Part shown: positions 44,580-56,069 of the stretch, one piece after another | Layout: each line of letters begins with the position of its first letter | How positions within the stretch are numbered: position 1 is the stretch's first letter | NCBI GenBank assembly: GCA_944989445.1 | Contig: CALYLW010000319.1 | Coordinates: forward strand, 199,001-263,000 | Direction: 5' to 3' | DNA from: Ampullaceana balthica | Taxonomy: Eukaryota; Mollusca; Gastropoda; Lymnaeidae | DNA: 64,000 bases | Made by a program: the position numbers and the translations under genes | The notes under the pieces: model-generated | Database searches by the model: none | The model's input: the letters and a program-made list of their open reading frames with translations, nothing else | What the model was told of the DNA's origin: nothing

Positions 44580-46670
44580 GTTAGTTCCTCTCGGGTCGAA
44601 GACGGCACATAGGGCAGAAGTCATTGATTTCCATTTACGACCATCCGTCGCCAATTGTATTAGGTCTTGATTATTTCTTAGACCCATGGTTGAGCTTTCT
44701 CTTTTGATTGTTCTACGTAGGGTTTCTTTTGGTCTTCCTTGTTTTCTTTTGCCTTTTGGGTCCATAGGAAGGCTTGCCGTGGTAGTCTTCTCTCGTCCAT
44801 TCGAAGAACATGACCGATGTAATTCCAACGCCTTCTCCTTATAAAGGTTGACACATATTCTTGGTTGGTTTCTTCTCTTATTGTTTCATTTGATTTAAAA
44901 TCACTCCATTTTATATTCAAAATTTTTCGGAGGCATTTGTTCTCGAAGGCAACTAATTTATTTTCTATAGCTTGAGTGGATTTCCAGCTTTCACATGCAT
45001 ATGTTAGTACAGGGATTACGCAAGAGTTGGATAGCCTAAGTTTTATATGTTTGCTGAGTGTCTTTGATCTCCAAATATTTGTAAGTTTGTTAAAAGCACT
45101 TGACGCCAACGCAATTCGAGTCGTTATCTCTGTTGTTGCATCTCCATCATATGACATTTTGCTTCCTAAGTAAGTGAAGTTGGTTACTTTCTCTATGGTT
45201 TGGTCATTAAGTATAATATCATTGGGTTGGTTGGTGAGGTCCATGACTTTTGTTTTGGTTGTGTTGATTTGAAGACCAATTTGGTTTGAAAAGTGCTGGA
45301 GACGATCCGTTTTTTCTTGGGTGTTCAGATGCGTTGAGCTTATAAGAGCCAGGTCATCTGCAAAGTCAATGTCTTCCAAAGTATTGTTTTCGGTCCGTTT
45401 GATGCCTAATCCGGCATCCGTGCATTTTCGCATGACCCAATCAATTGCTATTCCAAATAACATTGGGGACGTGACACATCCTTGCTTCACACCTGTTTCA
45501 ACTGGGAACCAGTCAGAATTTCCAGCTTCAGTTTTCACACAGCAAAGTGAATCTGCATAAAAAGCTTTTATAATGTTCACGTATTTAGTTGGGAAACCAT
45601 AGATGTTAAGAAGTTTCCAGAGCGTAGGTCGGTGGATGCTGTCGAACGCTTTTTGGAAATCAACAAAATTTATGATGAGCTGGGATTGAAATTCAACAGA
45701 TTCTTCGATGATAGTTCGGAGTGTGAATATATGGTCAATACATGACCGATGAGGTCTGAAGCCTGCTTGCTCTTCTCTGAGCCTTTCGTCTATTGACTTT
45801 TGTATTCTCTCTAGTAGAATACTGCAAAAAAGTTTTCCTGGTACAGATAGTAAAGTTATTCCACGCCAATTGTTGCAGTCTGATAAATCGCCTTTTTGGC
45901 AGTTTAAAGATTGCACCGTTTTTCCATTTGTGGTGGGGATTCATTTTGCCAGACATCATTGAATAACAGCAATAAATGCTGTAGAACATTTTCATCTGCT
46001 GACTTCAGCATTTCCCCTGAAATTTCATCTTCGCCAGTTGCTTTATTGTTTTTTAACTTCCTGATGGCTTGTTTTAGTTCTTCAATTGTGAAGTTTTCAC
46101 GTGATGCAGTTAAAATAGACATGTTCTCTTCTTCACCAATAACTGGGGTAATTGTTGGCTGTGGTCTGTTTAATATTTCTTTGAAATGTTCTGCCCACCT
46201 TTGTTTTTGTTCTTCATCTGATGCTAGTAATTTGCCATTGGTGTCTTTGATAGGCGTACTTTTTGTGGGTGGATGGTTGCACAGCTGTCTCATAATGTGA
46301 AATAAAGTTTTGCTGTTACCTGTTTTTGCTGCTATTTCTGCTTCCGCGGACAGATTGCTTATAAAATTGTTTTTGTCTTTTCGTGCATCAGCTTTCACCT
46401 CTTTGTCCAGCAGTGCGTAACGTTGTTTGCTGCTTACGTATGAGGAAGACGTTCTTGCTGATAAAAGGTTTAGCTTCATTTGTTTTCTTTTTTGGATTTT
46501 TATCCAGGAGTTTTCGCTTATCCATTTTTTCTTCTTACTCTGTTTGAAGCCAGCTGCGTTGGTTGCTGCAATATTCATCGTATTTTTAAGAAAGTTCCAT
46601 TTTGTTTCGATGTCCTTTTCAGCATTGTTGTTGTCTGTTAGGGTTGGCCGGGCTGCGTATCTGTTGTTTA
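44580..46670 (-). pseudogene. LINE reverse transcriptase, same element
   Basis: Linker/fingers (45904-46578) include LKNNKATGEDEISGEMLKSA. The palm (44678-45916) includes WRGITLLSVPGKLF, EEQAGFRPHRSCIDHIFTLR, VDFQKAFDSIHR, GVKQGCVTSPMLFGIAID and IDFADDLALIS (FADD box). The C-terminal part has YACESWKS, then RRRRWNYIGHVLRM. Frame breaks lie near 45905-45930 (two) and near 44760, where the sequence moves to the 44577-44828 frame (GKRKQGRPKETLRRTIK). Compared with the LINE at 36225-37715 the motifs are alike but the sequence is distinct. Confidence 0.9.
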
Positions 46671-46675
46671 TTTCA

Positions 46676-47566
46676 CTATTGTAAGCAGCCTGGATGTCTT
46701 TTAACTGCAGTCGCTGGGACTCTATTTTCCTTTTTTCTTTTTGGTTTCTTCAGTTGTTTTAATCTCATTTTTAATTTGGCAATGCAGAGGTTGTGATCGC
46801 TGCCAATATCTGCTCCCCTGTATGCTCTAACGTCTCGGACTGATGAACGAAATTTTGCACTTATGCAGAAGTGATCTATTTGGTTTTTGGTGCAATTATC
46901 CGGAGAGATCCAAGTAGTTTTATGGATATCTTTATGGGGAAATAAGATGCTTGCTATCACAAGATTTGATAGTTGACAAAATTCTATTAGTCTTTCTCCA
47001 TTTTGATTTAAGTCTCCGATGCCATGTTTTCCTATGCATCTTTCAATACCTTTGTTGTCCTCTCCTACTTTGGCATTAAAATCTCCCATCACAACAATAA
47101 TATCATGTTTTGGTATTTTACTAATTGTGTCCGTCAACAGATTGTAGAATGAATCTTTCTGGGCGTCAGTGTTATCGTTGGTTGGTGCATAGCACTGTAT
47201 AACAGATAGTTTGAAATATTTTGATTGGTATCTAGCTGTTATTATCCTTTCATTGACTGGTTGCCAGCTGATGAGCGATCGTTCAGCTCTGTGTGTCATA
47301 AGGATTGCGACACCTTCCGAGTGTTGTTCGTCGTTTCTTCCTGAGTAGATTATGTGTAAATTTTCATTAAATAAGAGTTGTTTACCTGCGTTTGTCCATC
47401 TACACTCACTAATACCAAGAATATCCAGGTCGTAGTTTTTCATTTCGCTACACACTTGGGCACATGTTCCTATTTGGTACATTGTTCTTACGTTCCAATG
47501 GCCAATTCTAAAGGTGGATTTGCACTCAAACAAGTTGGAACGAAGCGTCGATTTATTGGAAATCAT
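46676..47566 (-). pseudogene. LINE endonuclease domain (APE-like)
   Basis: ATG at 47566 begins a peptide with FRIGHWNVRTMYQIG, LDILGISECRW, IIYSGR...GVAILM, VVMGDFNAKVG and IGSDHNLCIAKL. These are the catalytic blocks of APE-type endonucleases (NVR, E of SE.RW, GDFNA, SDH). The domain nicks target DNA to prime reverse transcription. The blocks look intact, but a frameshift in an A-rich run near 46730 cuts it from the RT, ending in an artificial tail. Confidence 0.9.
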
Positions 47567-47799
47567 AATTCTGTTTCAGTAACAGTTAATGTTTTACGAT
47601 GGTGGATTGTTAGGCCGCCGATCAACCGTCCGAAGCAAGCTAGGAGATAAACATCTCCTCCATCTTGAACCGGAAGCGGATGACTTGGCATCTATTACAT
47701 TATCACTAACAATTCGACCACCAATTTCTGACAAATTACGTTTTTTAAAAATTATAATACCAACTCTTTACAATCCACTTCTGACATCAGCACATTCTA

Positions 47800-48015
47800 A
47801 TTGCATGTATCCCTCTAGGGCGATTCTAAAAAAGCATTCATTTAATTACAGTACATTCGATCGATCTGAAATTTTGATAAAATGCATTGTCATCCACGAT
47901 CTATCTGTGGTAAAATTTTGATATCTCTAGGACCACCAGAAGTGGCTTAATTTTACGTTACAAGATTTGACGGATACAACATACAGCATACAAAACAGTG
48001 TGACTTAAATAAAAG
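47800..48015 (-). repeat. Dispersed repeat, inverted copy of the 21.8-24.2 kb family
   Basis: Contains TACATTCGATCGATCTGAAA, GCATTGTCATCCACGATCTA, CTCTAGGACCACCAGAAGTG and AAATAAAAGCGTGT, the reverse complement of the family at 21.8-24.2 kb. Confidence 0.8.
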
Positions 48016-48383
48016 CGTGTAAAATGATTCTTCGATGTTAAAGCTATACCCTTGACTAAAATCATTTCTGTTGCCACTGGTGGTGCAACGGCAATGGTTT
48101 GAAGATACCGAGGCTTTCTGGCTTTGTGACCTGAAGTAGAAGTTCTAGTCAGTTCTTTTGTTGGAGTTTTATGGATGTTTGCCAGCAGAAGCATTTCCAC
48201 TCTTAAAAACGTTGCTGCCAAATTTTTGTCACTATTTGGGTCCACATAATGTGTGAGCAAGTTTTTTCTTGCATAAAAATAAACAAGTCTAAGAACAGAT
48301 CGATGTTGACTGTTTGCAATTTGAATGCAGTCATGCGAATCACAACCATTAAACTGGTTCCACAGTTCAAGAACCTCATCCAA
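48016..48383 (-). CDS. Unrecognised open frame, possible exon or decayed gene
   Basis: A minus-strand frame of about 120 codons before it runs into repeat DNA at 48015. The peptide contains ELWNQFNGCDSHDC, YFYARKNLLTHYVDPNSDKN and ATFLRVEMLLLANIH. Its composition looks protein-like and not repeat-derived. A GTATAG donor-like site sits near 48048. I do not recognise the family. It may be a fragment of a host gene or of an unknown transposon. Confidence 0.3.
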
Positions 48384-48399
48384 AATTGTGAACAGTTAC

Positions 48400-48905
48400 G
48401 TACTTCTATTTAATTATTATTAACGAGCAACAAAGCCCGCCCAAGGACGTTCCGCCACCGTTCGGTGACATGTTGTAACTCCCCTTCAACAGCCGTCTCG
48501 ACCGGCATACATGTGCATCACGTCAAAAATACTATTCATTATAAATTATAGTTAAAATAAATAACTCGTAAGAACAGAGCTTTTGACTATAAATCCCAAC
48601 GCGCATAACTCAAAATTTAGTCTTGGAAGAAATACTGCACCAAAAATAACTCGTTTTGAACGTCCGCGTAAATGGCGTAAACGCGTTGTTTCCATAAAAT
48701 ACATTCGAAGCGGTGGCCATTTTCGCAAAGAAAATGGGAAGAACGGGCACAACTTCCCGCAGTGCGCATGTCTCGAGACCAACGATGGGCAGACAAGGGA
48801 ATGGAGTGTTTGCCTGCGTCTTGCTTGCTCTGACGTATTCTATATATAGACTGCGTCTTGCTTGCTCTCGTTTGCCTGCATCTTGCTTGCTATAGTTTCT
48901 GTCGA
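48400..48905. other. No gene seen
   Basis: Moderately GC-rich noncoding sequence with repeated TGCGTCTTGCTTGCTCT words near 48815-48895. Confidence 0.45.
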
Positions 48906-48909
48906 ATTA

Positions 48910-49343
48910 TCATATATATATTTACGCTCAATTATCGCTGATACCTAACGCTGAGGGACATCACTCTGCTTTTTTTAAAATTTTGTGTTGTAAGCAGTGC
49001 TGATTGACTCAAATATTTATTTTTTGGTGCAGTAATTTGGTGCGCAGCTTTCTAAAATTACTTTAAAAATCGTGTGTTGATTAGCACTGTGAACAAATAT
49101 TATATTAATTTATATACATACTTTGTGTACATTTCAGGAATATTTTGTATTTATTATACAAGGATAAGTTACTTGGGCTTTTGCAAAACTATTATAAAAT
49201 ACTTTGTGTACATTTAAGAAAGTTTAATATTACATAATTATCATACAAGGAAAAGTTAGTTGGGCTTTTGAAAAAGGTGGGCGCTGTAGGCGCCATTAAA
49301 AAATTGGGCGCCTCAGGCGCCACGGCGCCGCAGCACAAACTAG
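48910..49343 (+). mobile_element. Helitron-like non-autonomous element
   Basis: Starts TCATATATATATTTACG after an A. It ends with a GGCGCC-rich hairpin, GCAGCACAAA and CTAG, followed by T. The 5' TC, the 3' hairpin 10-12 bp before CTAG and the A/T flanks fit Helitrons. The interior repeats ATACAAGGATAAGTTACTTG and GGGCGCC words. No protein is encoded. Confidence 0.65.
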
Positions 49344-50040
49344 TATATTATATATTTACGCTCAATTATCACTGCCGCCTAACGTTAAGGGAAATCACTC
49401 TGCTTTTTTTAAATTTTGCGTTGTAAGCAGTGCTGATTGACTCAAATAGTTATTTTTTGGTGCAGTAATTTGGTGCGCTGCTTTCTAAAATTAGTTTAAA
49501 AATTGTGTGGTGATTAGCACTGTAAAAATTATTATATAAATGCTTTGTTTAATTTTCAGGAATATTTCGTGTTTATCATACAAGGATAAGTTACTTGGGC
49601 TTTTGACAAAAAAAAGTGGGCGCCTTAGGCGCCCTACAACCTCAATTTAAAATTACTTTTGTGTACATTTAAGGTAGTTTAATATTACGTAGCTATCATA
49701 CAAGGACAAGTTTGTTGGGCTTTTGAAAAAAGTGGGCGCCGTAGGCGCCCTAAATAAAAAAGGGCGCCGCAGTAAAACCTATATTATATACATACTTTGT
49801 TAACATTTTAGGAATATTTCGTATTTATCATACAAGGATAAGTTACTTGGGCTTTTAACATAAAAAATAAAAATTAAAAAAAAACTATTATAAAATACTT
49901 TGTGTACATTTAAGAAATTTTAATATTACGTATTTATCATACAAGGACAAGTTAGTTGGGCTTTTGAAAAAGGTGGGCGCCGTAGGCGCCCATAAAAAAA
50001 GGGGGCGCCGCAGGCGCCACGGCGCCGCAGTACAAACTAG
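49344..50040 (+). mobile_element. Second Helitron-like unit in tandem
   Basis: Begins TATATTATATATTTACGCTC directly after the first unit's CTAG and ends GGCGCC-AC-GGCGCC, GCAGTACAAA, CTAG (50037-50040). It carries about four internal copies of the CATACAAGGA(T/C)AAGTT ... GGGCGCC block. The lost 5' TC suggests tandem insertion with trimming, or rolling-circle read-through. Confidence 0.6.
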
Positions 50041-50174
50041 TATATATAGATTGGGCACAGGGACTTTAAACTAAAAATCGAAATAAAGTGTTATAAATCA
50101 TGGAGGCTTAAATTCATTAATTCACTTTCATTGTCCGTGATTTCAAGCAAGACATGTACTCTAATTTGAAGTAA

Positions 50175-53100
50175 TGGCTATTAGCGTCTAGAGAGTTCCC
50201 TGGTGTAAGAGTGTGACATAGGTTACCTGGTGTAAGAGTGTGGTATAGGTTCCCTGGTGTAAGAGTGTGGTATAGGTTCCCTGGTGTAAGAGTGTGGTAT
50301 AGGTTACCTGGTGTAAGAGTGTGGCATAGGTTACCTGGTGTAAGAGTGTGGCATAGGTTACCTGGTGTAAGAGTGTGGTATAGGTTCCCTGGTGTAAGAG
50401 TGTGGCATAGGTTACCTGGTGTAAGAGTGTGGTATAGGTTCCCTGGTGTAAGAGTGTGGTATAGGTTCCCTGGTGTAAGAGTGTGGTATAGGTTCCCTGG
50501 TGTAAGAGTGTGGTATAGGTTCCCTGGTGTAAGAGTGTGGCATAGGTTACCTGGTGTAAGAGTGTGGTATAGGTTCCCTGGTGTAAGAGTGTGGTATAGG
50601 TTCCCTGGTGTAAGAGTGTGGTATAAGTTCCCTGGTGTAAGAGTGTGACATAGGTTCCCTGGTGTAAGAGTGTGGTATAGGTTACCCTGGTGTAAGAGTG
50701 TGGTATAGGTTCCCTGGTGTAAGAGTGTGGTATAGGTTCCCTGGTGTAAGAGTGTGGTATAGGTTCCCTGGTGTAAGAGTGTGGTATAGGTTCCCTGGTG
50801 TAAGAGTGTGGTATAGGTTCCCTGGTGTAAGAGTGTGGTATAGGTTCCCTGGTGTAAGAGTGTGACATAGGTTCCCTGGTGTAAGAGTGTGGTATAGGTT
50901 CCCTGGTGTAAGAGTGTGGTATAGGTTCCCTGGTGTAAGAGTGTGGTATATGTTCCCTGGTGTAAGAGTGTGGTATAGGTTCCCTGGTGTAAGAGTGTGG
51001 TATAGGTTCCCTGGTGTAAGAGTGTGGTATAGGTTCCCTGGTGTAAGAGTGTGGTATAGGTTACCTGGTGTAAGAGTGTGGCATAGGTTACCTGGTGTAA
51101 GAGTGTGGCATAGGTTACCCTGGTGTAAGAGTGTGGTATAGGTTCCCTGGTGTAAGAGTGTGGCATAGGTTACCCTGGTGTAAGAGTGTGGTATAGGTTC
51201 CCTGGTGTAAGAGTGTGGTATAGGTTCCCTGGTGTAAGAGTGTGGCATAGGTTACCTGGTGTAAGAGTGTGGTATAGGTTCCCTGGTGTAAGAGTGTGGT
51301 ATAGGTTCCCTGGTGTAAGAGTGTGGTATAGGTTCCCTGGTGTAAGAGTGTGGTATAGGTTCCCTGGTGTAAGAGTGTGACATAGGTTCCCTGGTGTAAG
51401 AGTGTGGTATAGGTTCCCTGGTGTAAGAGTGTGACATAGGTTCCCTGGTGTAAGAGTGTGGCATAGGTTACCTGGTGTAAGAGTGCGGTATAGGTTCCCT
51501 GGTGTAAGAGTGTGGTATAGGTTCCCTGGTGTAAGAGTGTGGTATAGTTTCCCTGGTGTAAGAGTGTGGTATAGGTTCCCTGGTGTAAGAGTGTGGTATA
51601 GGTTCCCTGGTGTAAGAGTGTGGTATAGGTTCCCTGGTGTAAGAGTGTGGTATAGGTTCCCTGGTGTAAGAGTGTGGTATAGGTTACCTGGTGTAAGAGT
51701 GTGGCATAGGTTACCTGGTGTAAGAGTGTGGCATAGGTTACCTGGCGTAAGAGTGTGGTATAGGTTCCCTGGTGTAAGAGTGTGGCATAGGTTACCTGGT
51801 GTAAGTGTGTGGTATAGGTTCCCTGGTGTAAGAGTGTGGTATAGGTTCCCTGGTGTAAGAGTGTGGTATAGGTTCACTGGTGTAAGAGTGTGGTATAGGT
51901 TCCCTGGTGTAAGAGTGTGGCATAGGTTACCTGGTGTAAGAGTGTGGTATAGGTTCCCTGGTGTAAGAGTGTGGTATAGGTTCCCTGGTGTAAGATTGTG
52001 GTATAGGTTCCCTGGTGTAAGAGTGTGGTATAGGTTCCCTGGTGTAAGAGTGTGGTATAGGTTACCTGGTGTAAGAGTGTGGCATAGGTTACCTGGTGTA
52101 AGAGTGTGGTATAGGTTCCCTGGTGTAAGAGTGTGGTATAGGTTACCTGGTGTAAGAGTGTGGCATAGGTTCCCTGGTGTAAGAGTGTGGTATAGGTTCC
52201 CTGGTGTAAGAGTGTGGTATAGGTTCCCTGGTGTAAGAGTGTGGTATAGGTTCCCTGGTGTAAGAGTGTGGTATAGGTTACCTGGTTTAAGAGTGTGGCA
52301 TAGATTACCTGGTGTAAGAGTGTGGTATAGGTTCCCTGGTGTAAGAGTGTGGTATAGGTTCCCTGGTGTAAGAGTGTGGTATAGGTTCCCTGGTGTAAGA
52401 GTGTGGTATAGGTTCCCTGGTGTAATGTTTGACATAGTTTCCCTGGTGTAAGAGTGTTGCATATGTTCCCTGGTGTAAGAGTGTGGTATAGGTTCCCTGG
52501 TGTTAGAGTGTGGTATAGGTTCCCTGATGTAAGAGTGTGCTATAGGTTCCCTGGTGTAAGAGTGTGGTATAGGTTCCCTGGTGTAAGAGTGTGACATAGG
52601 TTCCCTGGTGTAAGAGTGTGGTTATAGGTTCCCTGGTGTAAGAGTGTGGCAAAGGTTCCCTGGTGTAAGAGTGTGATATAGGTTCCCTGGTGTAAGAGTG
52701 TGGTGAAGGTTCCCTGGTGTAAGATTTTGGTATAGGTTCCCTGGTGTAAGAGTGTGGTATAGGTTCCCTGGTGTAAGAGTGTGGTATAGGTTCCCTGGTG
52801 TAAGAGTGTGGTATAGGTTCCCTGGTGTAAGAGTGTGGTATAGGTTACCTGGTGTAAGAGTGTGGCATAGGTTACCTGGTGTAAGAGTGTGGCATAGGTT
52901 ACCTGGTGTAAGAGTGTGGTATAGGTTCCTGGTGTAAGAGTGTGGCATAGGTTACCTGGTGTAAGAGTGTGGTATAGGTTCCCTGGTGTAAGAGTGTAGT
53001 ATAGGTTCCCTGGTGTAAGAGTGTGGTATAGGTTCCCTGGTGTAAGTGTGTGGTATAGGTTCCCTGGTGTAAGAGTGTGGCATAGGTTACCTGGTGTAAG

Positions 53101-54062
53101 AGTGTGGTATAGGTTCCCTGGTGTAAGAGTGTGGTATAGGTTCCCTGGTGTAAGAGTGTGGTATAGGTTCCCTGGTGTAAGAGTGTGGCATAGGTGCTCT
53201 GGTGTAAGAGTGTGGTATAGGTTCCCTGGTGTAAGAGTGTGACATAGTTTCCCTGGTGTAAGAGTGTTGCATATGTTCCCTGGTGTAAGAGTGTGGTATA
53301 GGTTCCCTGGTGTAAGAGTGTGGTATAGGTTCCCTGATGTAAGAGTGTGCTATAGGTTCCCTGGTGTAAGAGTGTGGTATAGGTTCCCTGGTGTAAGAGT
53401 GTGACATAGGTTCCCTGGTGTAAGAGTGTGGTATAGGTTCCCTGGTGTAAGAGTGTGGCAAAGGTTCCCTGGTGTAAGAGTGTGATATAGGTTCCCTGGT
53501 GTAAGAGTGTGACATAGGTTCCCTGGTGTAAGAGTGTGGCATAGGTTCCCTGGTGTAAGAGTGTGGTATAGGTTCCCTGGTGTAAGAGTGTGGTATAGGT
53601 TCCCTGGTGTAAGAGTGTGGTATAGGTTCCCTGGTGTAAGAGTGTGGTATAGGTTCCCTGGTGTAAGAGTGTGGTATAGGTTCCCTGGTGTAAGAGTGTG
53701 GTATAGGTTCCCTGGTGTAAGAGTGTGGTATAGGTTCCCTGGTGTAATAGTGTGACATAGGTTCCCTGGTGTAAGATTGTGGTATAGGTTCCCTGGTGTA
53801 AGAGTGTTGTATAGGTTCCCTGGTGTAAGAGTGTGGTATAGGTTCCATGGTGTAAGAGTGTGGTATAGGTTCCCTGGTGTAAGAGTGTGGTATAGGTTCC
53901 CTGGTGTAAGAGTGTGGTATAGGTTCCCTGGTGTAAGAGTGTGGTATAGGTTCCCTGGTGTAAGAGTGTGGTATAGGTTCCCTGGTGTAAGAGTGTGGTA
54001 TAGGTTCCCTGGTGTAAGAGTGTGGTATAGGTTCCCTGGTGTAAGAGTGTGGCATAGGTTTT
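50175..54062. repeat. 27-bp satellite-like array, about 143 copies
   Basis: Units read CCCTGGTGTAAGAGTGTGG followed by TATAGGTT. A frequent variant has GGCATAGGTTA, with T-to-C and C-to-A changes. A set of rare variants (GACATAGTTT, GTTGCATATG, CCTGATGTAAGAG, GCAAAGG, GATATAGG) recurs in the same order at 52431-52680 and 53241-53490, exactly 810 bp (30 units) apart. Nine-codon units create long open frames in several frames on both strands. Confidence 0.97.
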
Positions 54063-54680
54063 CTGTTTTTCAAATTGTATAACTGACGAAACGTCTCATG
54101 CATTTCTAATCTTATCTTACGAAGAACACAACTTTCTCCTGAACACGTTTTCATAGGACAAGCCTGTATTTTCAATTTGATTGCCAAATGTTACTCTCTC
54201 GTTCGACGTCTGGAACGTTCCACTATTACACTCTATAATTTACATTACATCTTAAGATTGTCAGATAAAATTATAGTCAACTTCCAATTCTATTAATTTC
54301 TCTGTGAGTAACATTTTCATTGTATTCTATTTTTAGCACAAGGAAGTAGGTTAAGTCACTCAGTTAATCATTCTGGGTATCATTGATCTCATGAAATACA
54401 GGCTTCCGAGAGGGTGGGGGGATAAAATTCCAATGTGACTAGGAAAGTTCCCAGCCCTTTATGTGTTTTAGTTTTAGTCTGCCTTTGTCACTTTTTCTAA
54501 TGCTGTAAAAATAACCTTAAGATGGCCTCATGGTATTAGCTCTAAAACATCATCGTGATTCTTCAAGTCTGTTTAATGCCTTGCTGTAGCAGCAAAGACA
54601 ACTTCCCGCAGATGTGGGGACATGGAAAAGAATGCATAGCATCGTTTTGCTTTATCAAAGAAGTTACATCTTGTTTCAGT
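54063..54680. other. No gene seen
   Basis: Unique AT-rich DNA between the array and a SINE. Confidence 0.5.
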
Positions 54681-54681
54681 T

Positions 54682-54921
54682 GTCTTGTCTTATCTATACA
54701 GAAGCTCCTTCTATACAGAAGAGCATTGCGTCCACAGTCTGTTTTACAGACCATGCCAGTCTGTTGGCAAGTGATGCAGCATTTACAGGCCACGGCTATG
54801 AGGTATCCACGCATTACCCAGCCGCCTTTGTTTCCGTAACTATTATCAGCTACCCATTTGGAGTTGGGTGGACTCAGGGACAACCTTGGCCCCGGGATTA
54901 CACCCTTGCCTTCCCGGTAGG
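54682..54921 (-). mobile_element. 5'-truncated SINE
   Basis: Minus-strand copy of the family at 2709 and 15441. It includes the AGATAAGACAAGA-type tail, GGAGC...CTGTATAGATAAG, GGTCTGT and GGCTGGGTAATGCGTGGA, but stops before the tRNA-like head. An additional GATAATAGT insertion lies in the middle. Confidence 0.75.
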
Positions 54922-54929
54922 GCTGGTAA

Positions 54930-55640
54930 CGATTAATTTAAAATGAATCGTTAACTTTTGAAAAATCAACGATTAATTTAATAAATTAATCGTTAATTTC
55001 GATTAAAGACAAAAATGTTAATTTATGCCGTCATTAAACTGAACATCTGAAGGGAAGAAAAAAAATTGACATTTTTTAATTGAGTTATTTCCCCTGTCTA
55101 ATATATTTGTGCTGAAGGTGGTACCTCAGCGATGTATTTGAACCCTTAAAAGCGAATTATTTACAGCAGTGAACACAGTAAACCTTTTCACCATCTTCTA
55201 CTTTACCATCTGCATTTAGCTTAAAAACAAAATGTTTGCTCAACTTTTTGTTTATACTCTTAAATTTAACCTATGGCGGATTAGGGGCGGGGGGCTGAAC
55301 GGGCTAAAGCCAGGGGCCCCCGATGATTTAAAAATGTATTAAGTTAATTATAATAGTTGAGTTAAATGTTGTATGTAATGACTGTGTGCTTTATTGATTC
55401 ATTAAATTATAATAGATGAGTTAAATGTTGTATGTAATGACAGTGTTTTCTTTATCGATTCATTAACTGATTTGCCAATGACGAAAAACTAGATTATATG
55501 ACCTCTTGCGACACATGAGCCATTAAAATCTATGGACATTGAGACGGAAACATTCTTAATAAATGAAATAGTTACAGCGGTTAATGATATCACATTCGTT
55601 CCGGCACTTACTATACCTTCTTTTGTCTGTTAATTTACTT
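54930..55640. other. No gene seen
   Basis: Repeated AACGATTAATTTA words near 54945-55000 and a duplicated TTAAATGTTGTATGTAATGA near 55365 and 55420. Otherwise AT-rich with no recognised element. Confidence 0.5.
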
Positions 55641-55645
55641 TAGAG

Positions 55646-55889
55646 CAGGGTTGGGCAAACTAAGGCCCGCAAACCGCATGTGGCCCACTACGGAGTTCTA
55701 TCGAACTAACAATTATAAAAATAATATCAAAAAATATTTTTAAAATTATTTTAAAGATTTATGTTTTTACTTGAACTGAGGCTAAATTTTGGTTAGTTGC
55801 GGCCCCTTGACGTTTTGGTTAGTTGCAGCCATTTGACGTTTCATTTCTTACTAATGCGACCCTCGACCTGAAATGTTTGCCCACCCCTG
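55646..55889. mobile_element. 244-bp hAT MITE with perfect 8-bp duplication
   Basis: Ends are CAGGGTTGGGCAAACT and, inverted, CAGGGGTGGGCAAACA. CTTTAGAG flanks it exactly on both sides (55638-55645, 55890-55897). The interior has GGCCCGCAAACCGCATGTGG, common in hAT MITEs. No coding. Confidence 0.92.
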
Positions 55890-56069
55890 CTTTAGAGGGG
55901 GTAGTTCTAGAATTTCTATTTGGTAAGTTGCTGTTTGAAGTTATTATTTTTTATCAGTTTTATTTGTTTCAGTATCTTTTGTTTGAGGGCTCGATCTTGT
56001 TGTAGTTGTTGTTTTTAACTTTTTCTAAGAGGTTTTTGTTGCCAGTAATTAAGTTAGAGTTGTTTGTGG

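Larger units (their letters stand above)
44567..47660 (-). mobile_element. Nearly full-length RTE-like LINE, frameshifted, with (AACT)n tail
   Basis: Minus-strand non-LTR retrotransposon with both an apurinic-endonuclease domain (46720-47566) and an RT domain (44680-46670). The coding end DPRGTN is followed by a stop that is itself part of an AACTAACTAACT tail (44573-44586), so there is almost no 3' UTR. That is an RTE-group trait; the clade is tentative. A leader to about 47660 includes GGAGGAGATG and CCTAGCTTGC. At least four frame breaks make it inactive. Confidence 0.88.

Noticed and set aside
50117..54187. Long open frames on both strands (up to about 475 codons) with PHSYTREP/YHTLTPGNL/WYRFPGVRV repeats
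   Set aside because: They are products of a stop-free 27-bp repeat that is open in several frames on both strands; no non-repeat protein is attached.
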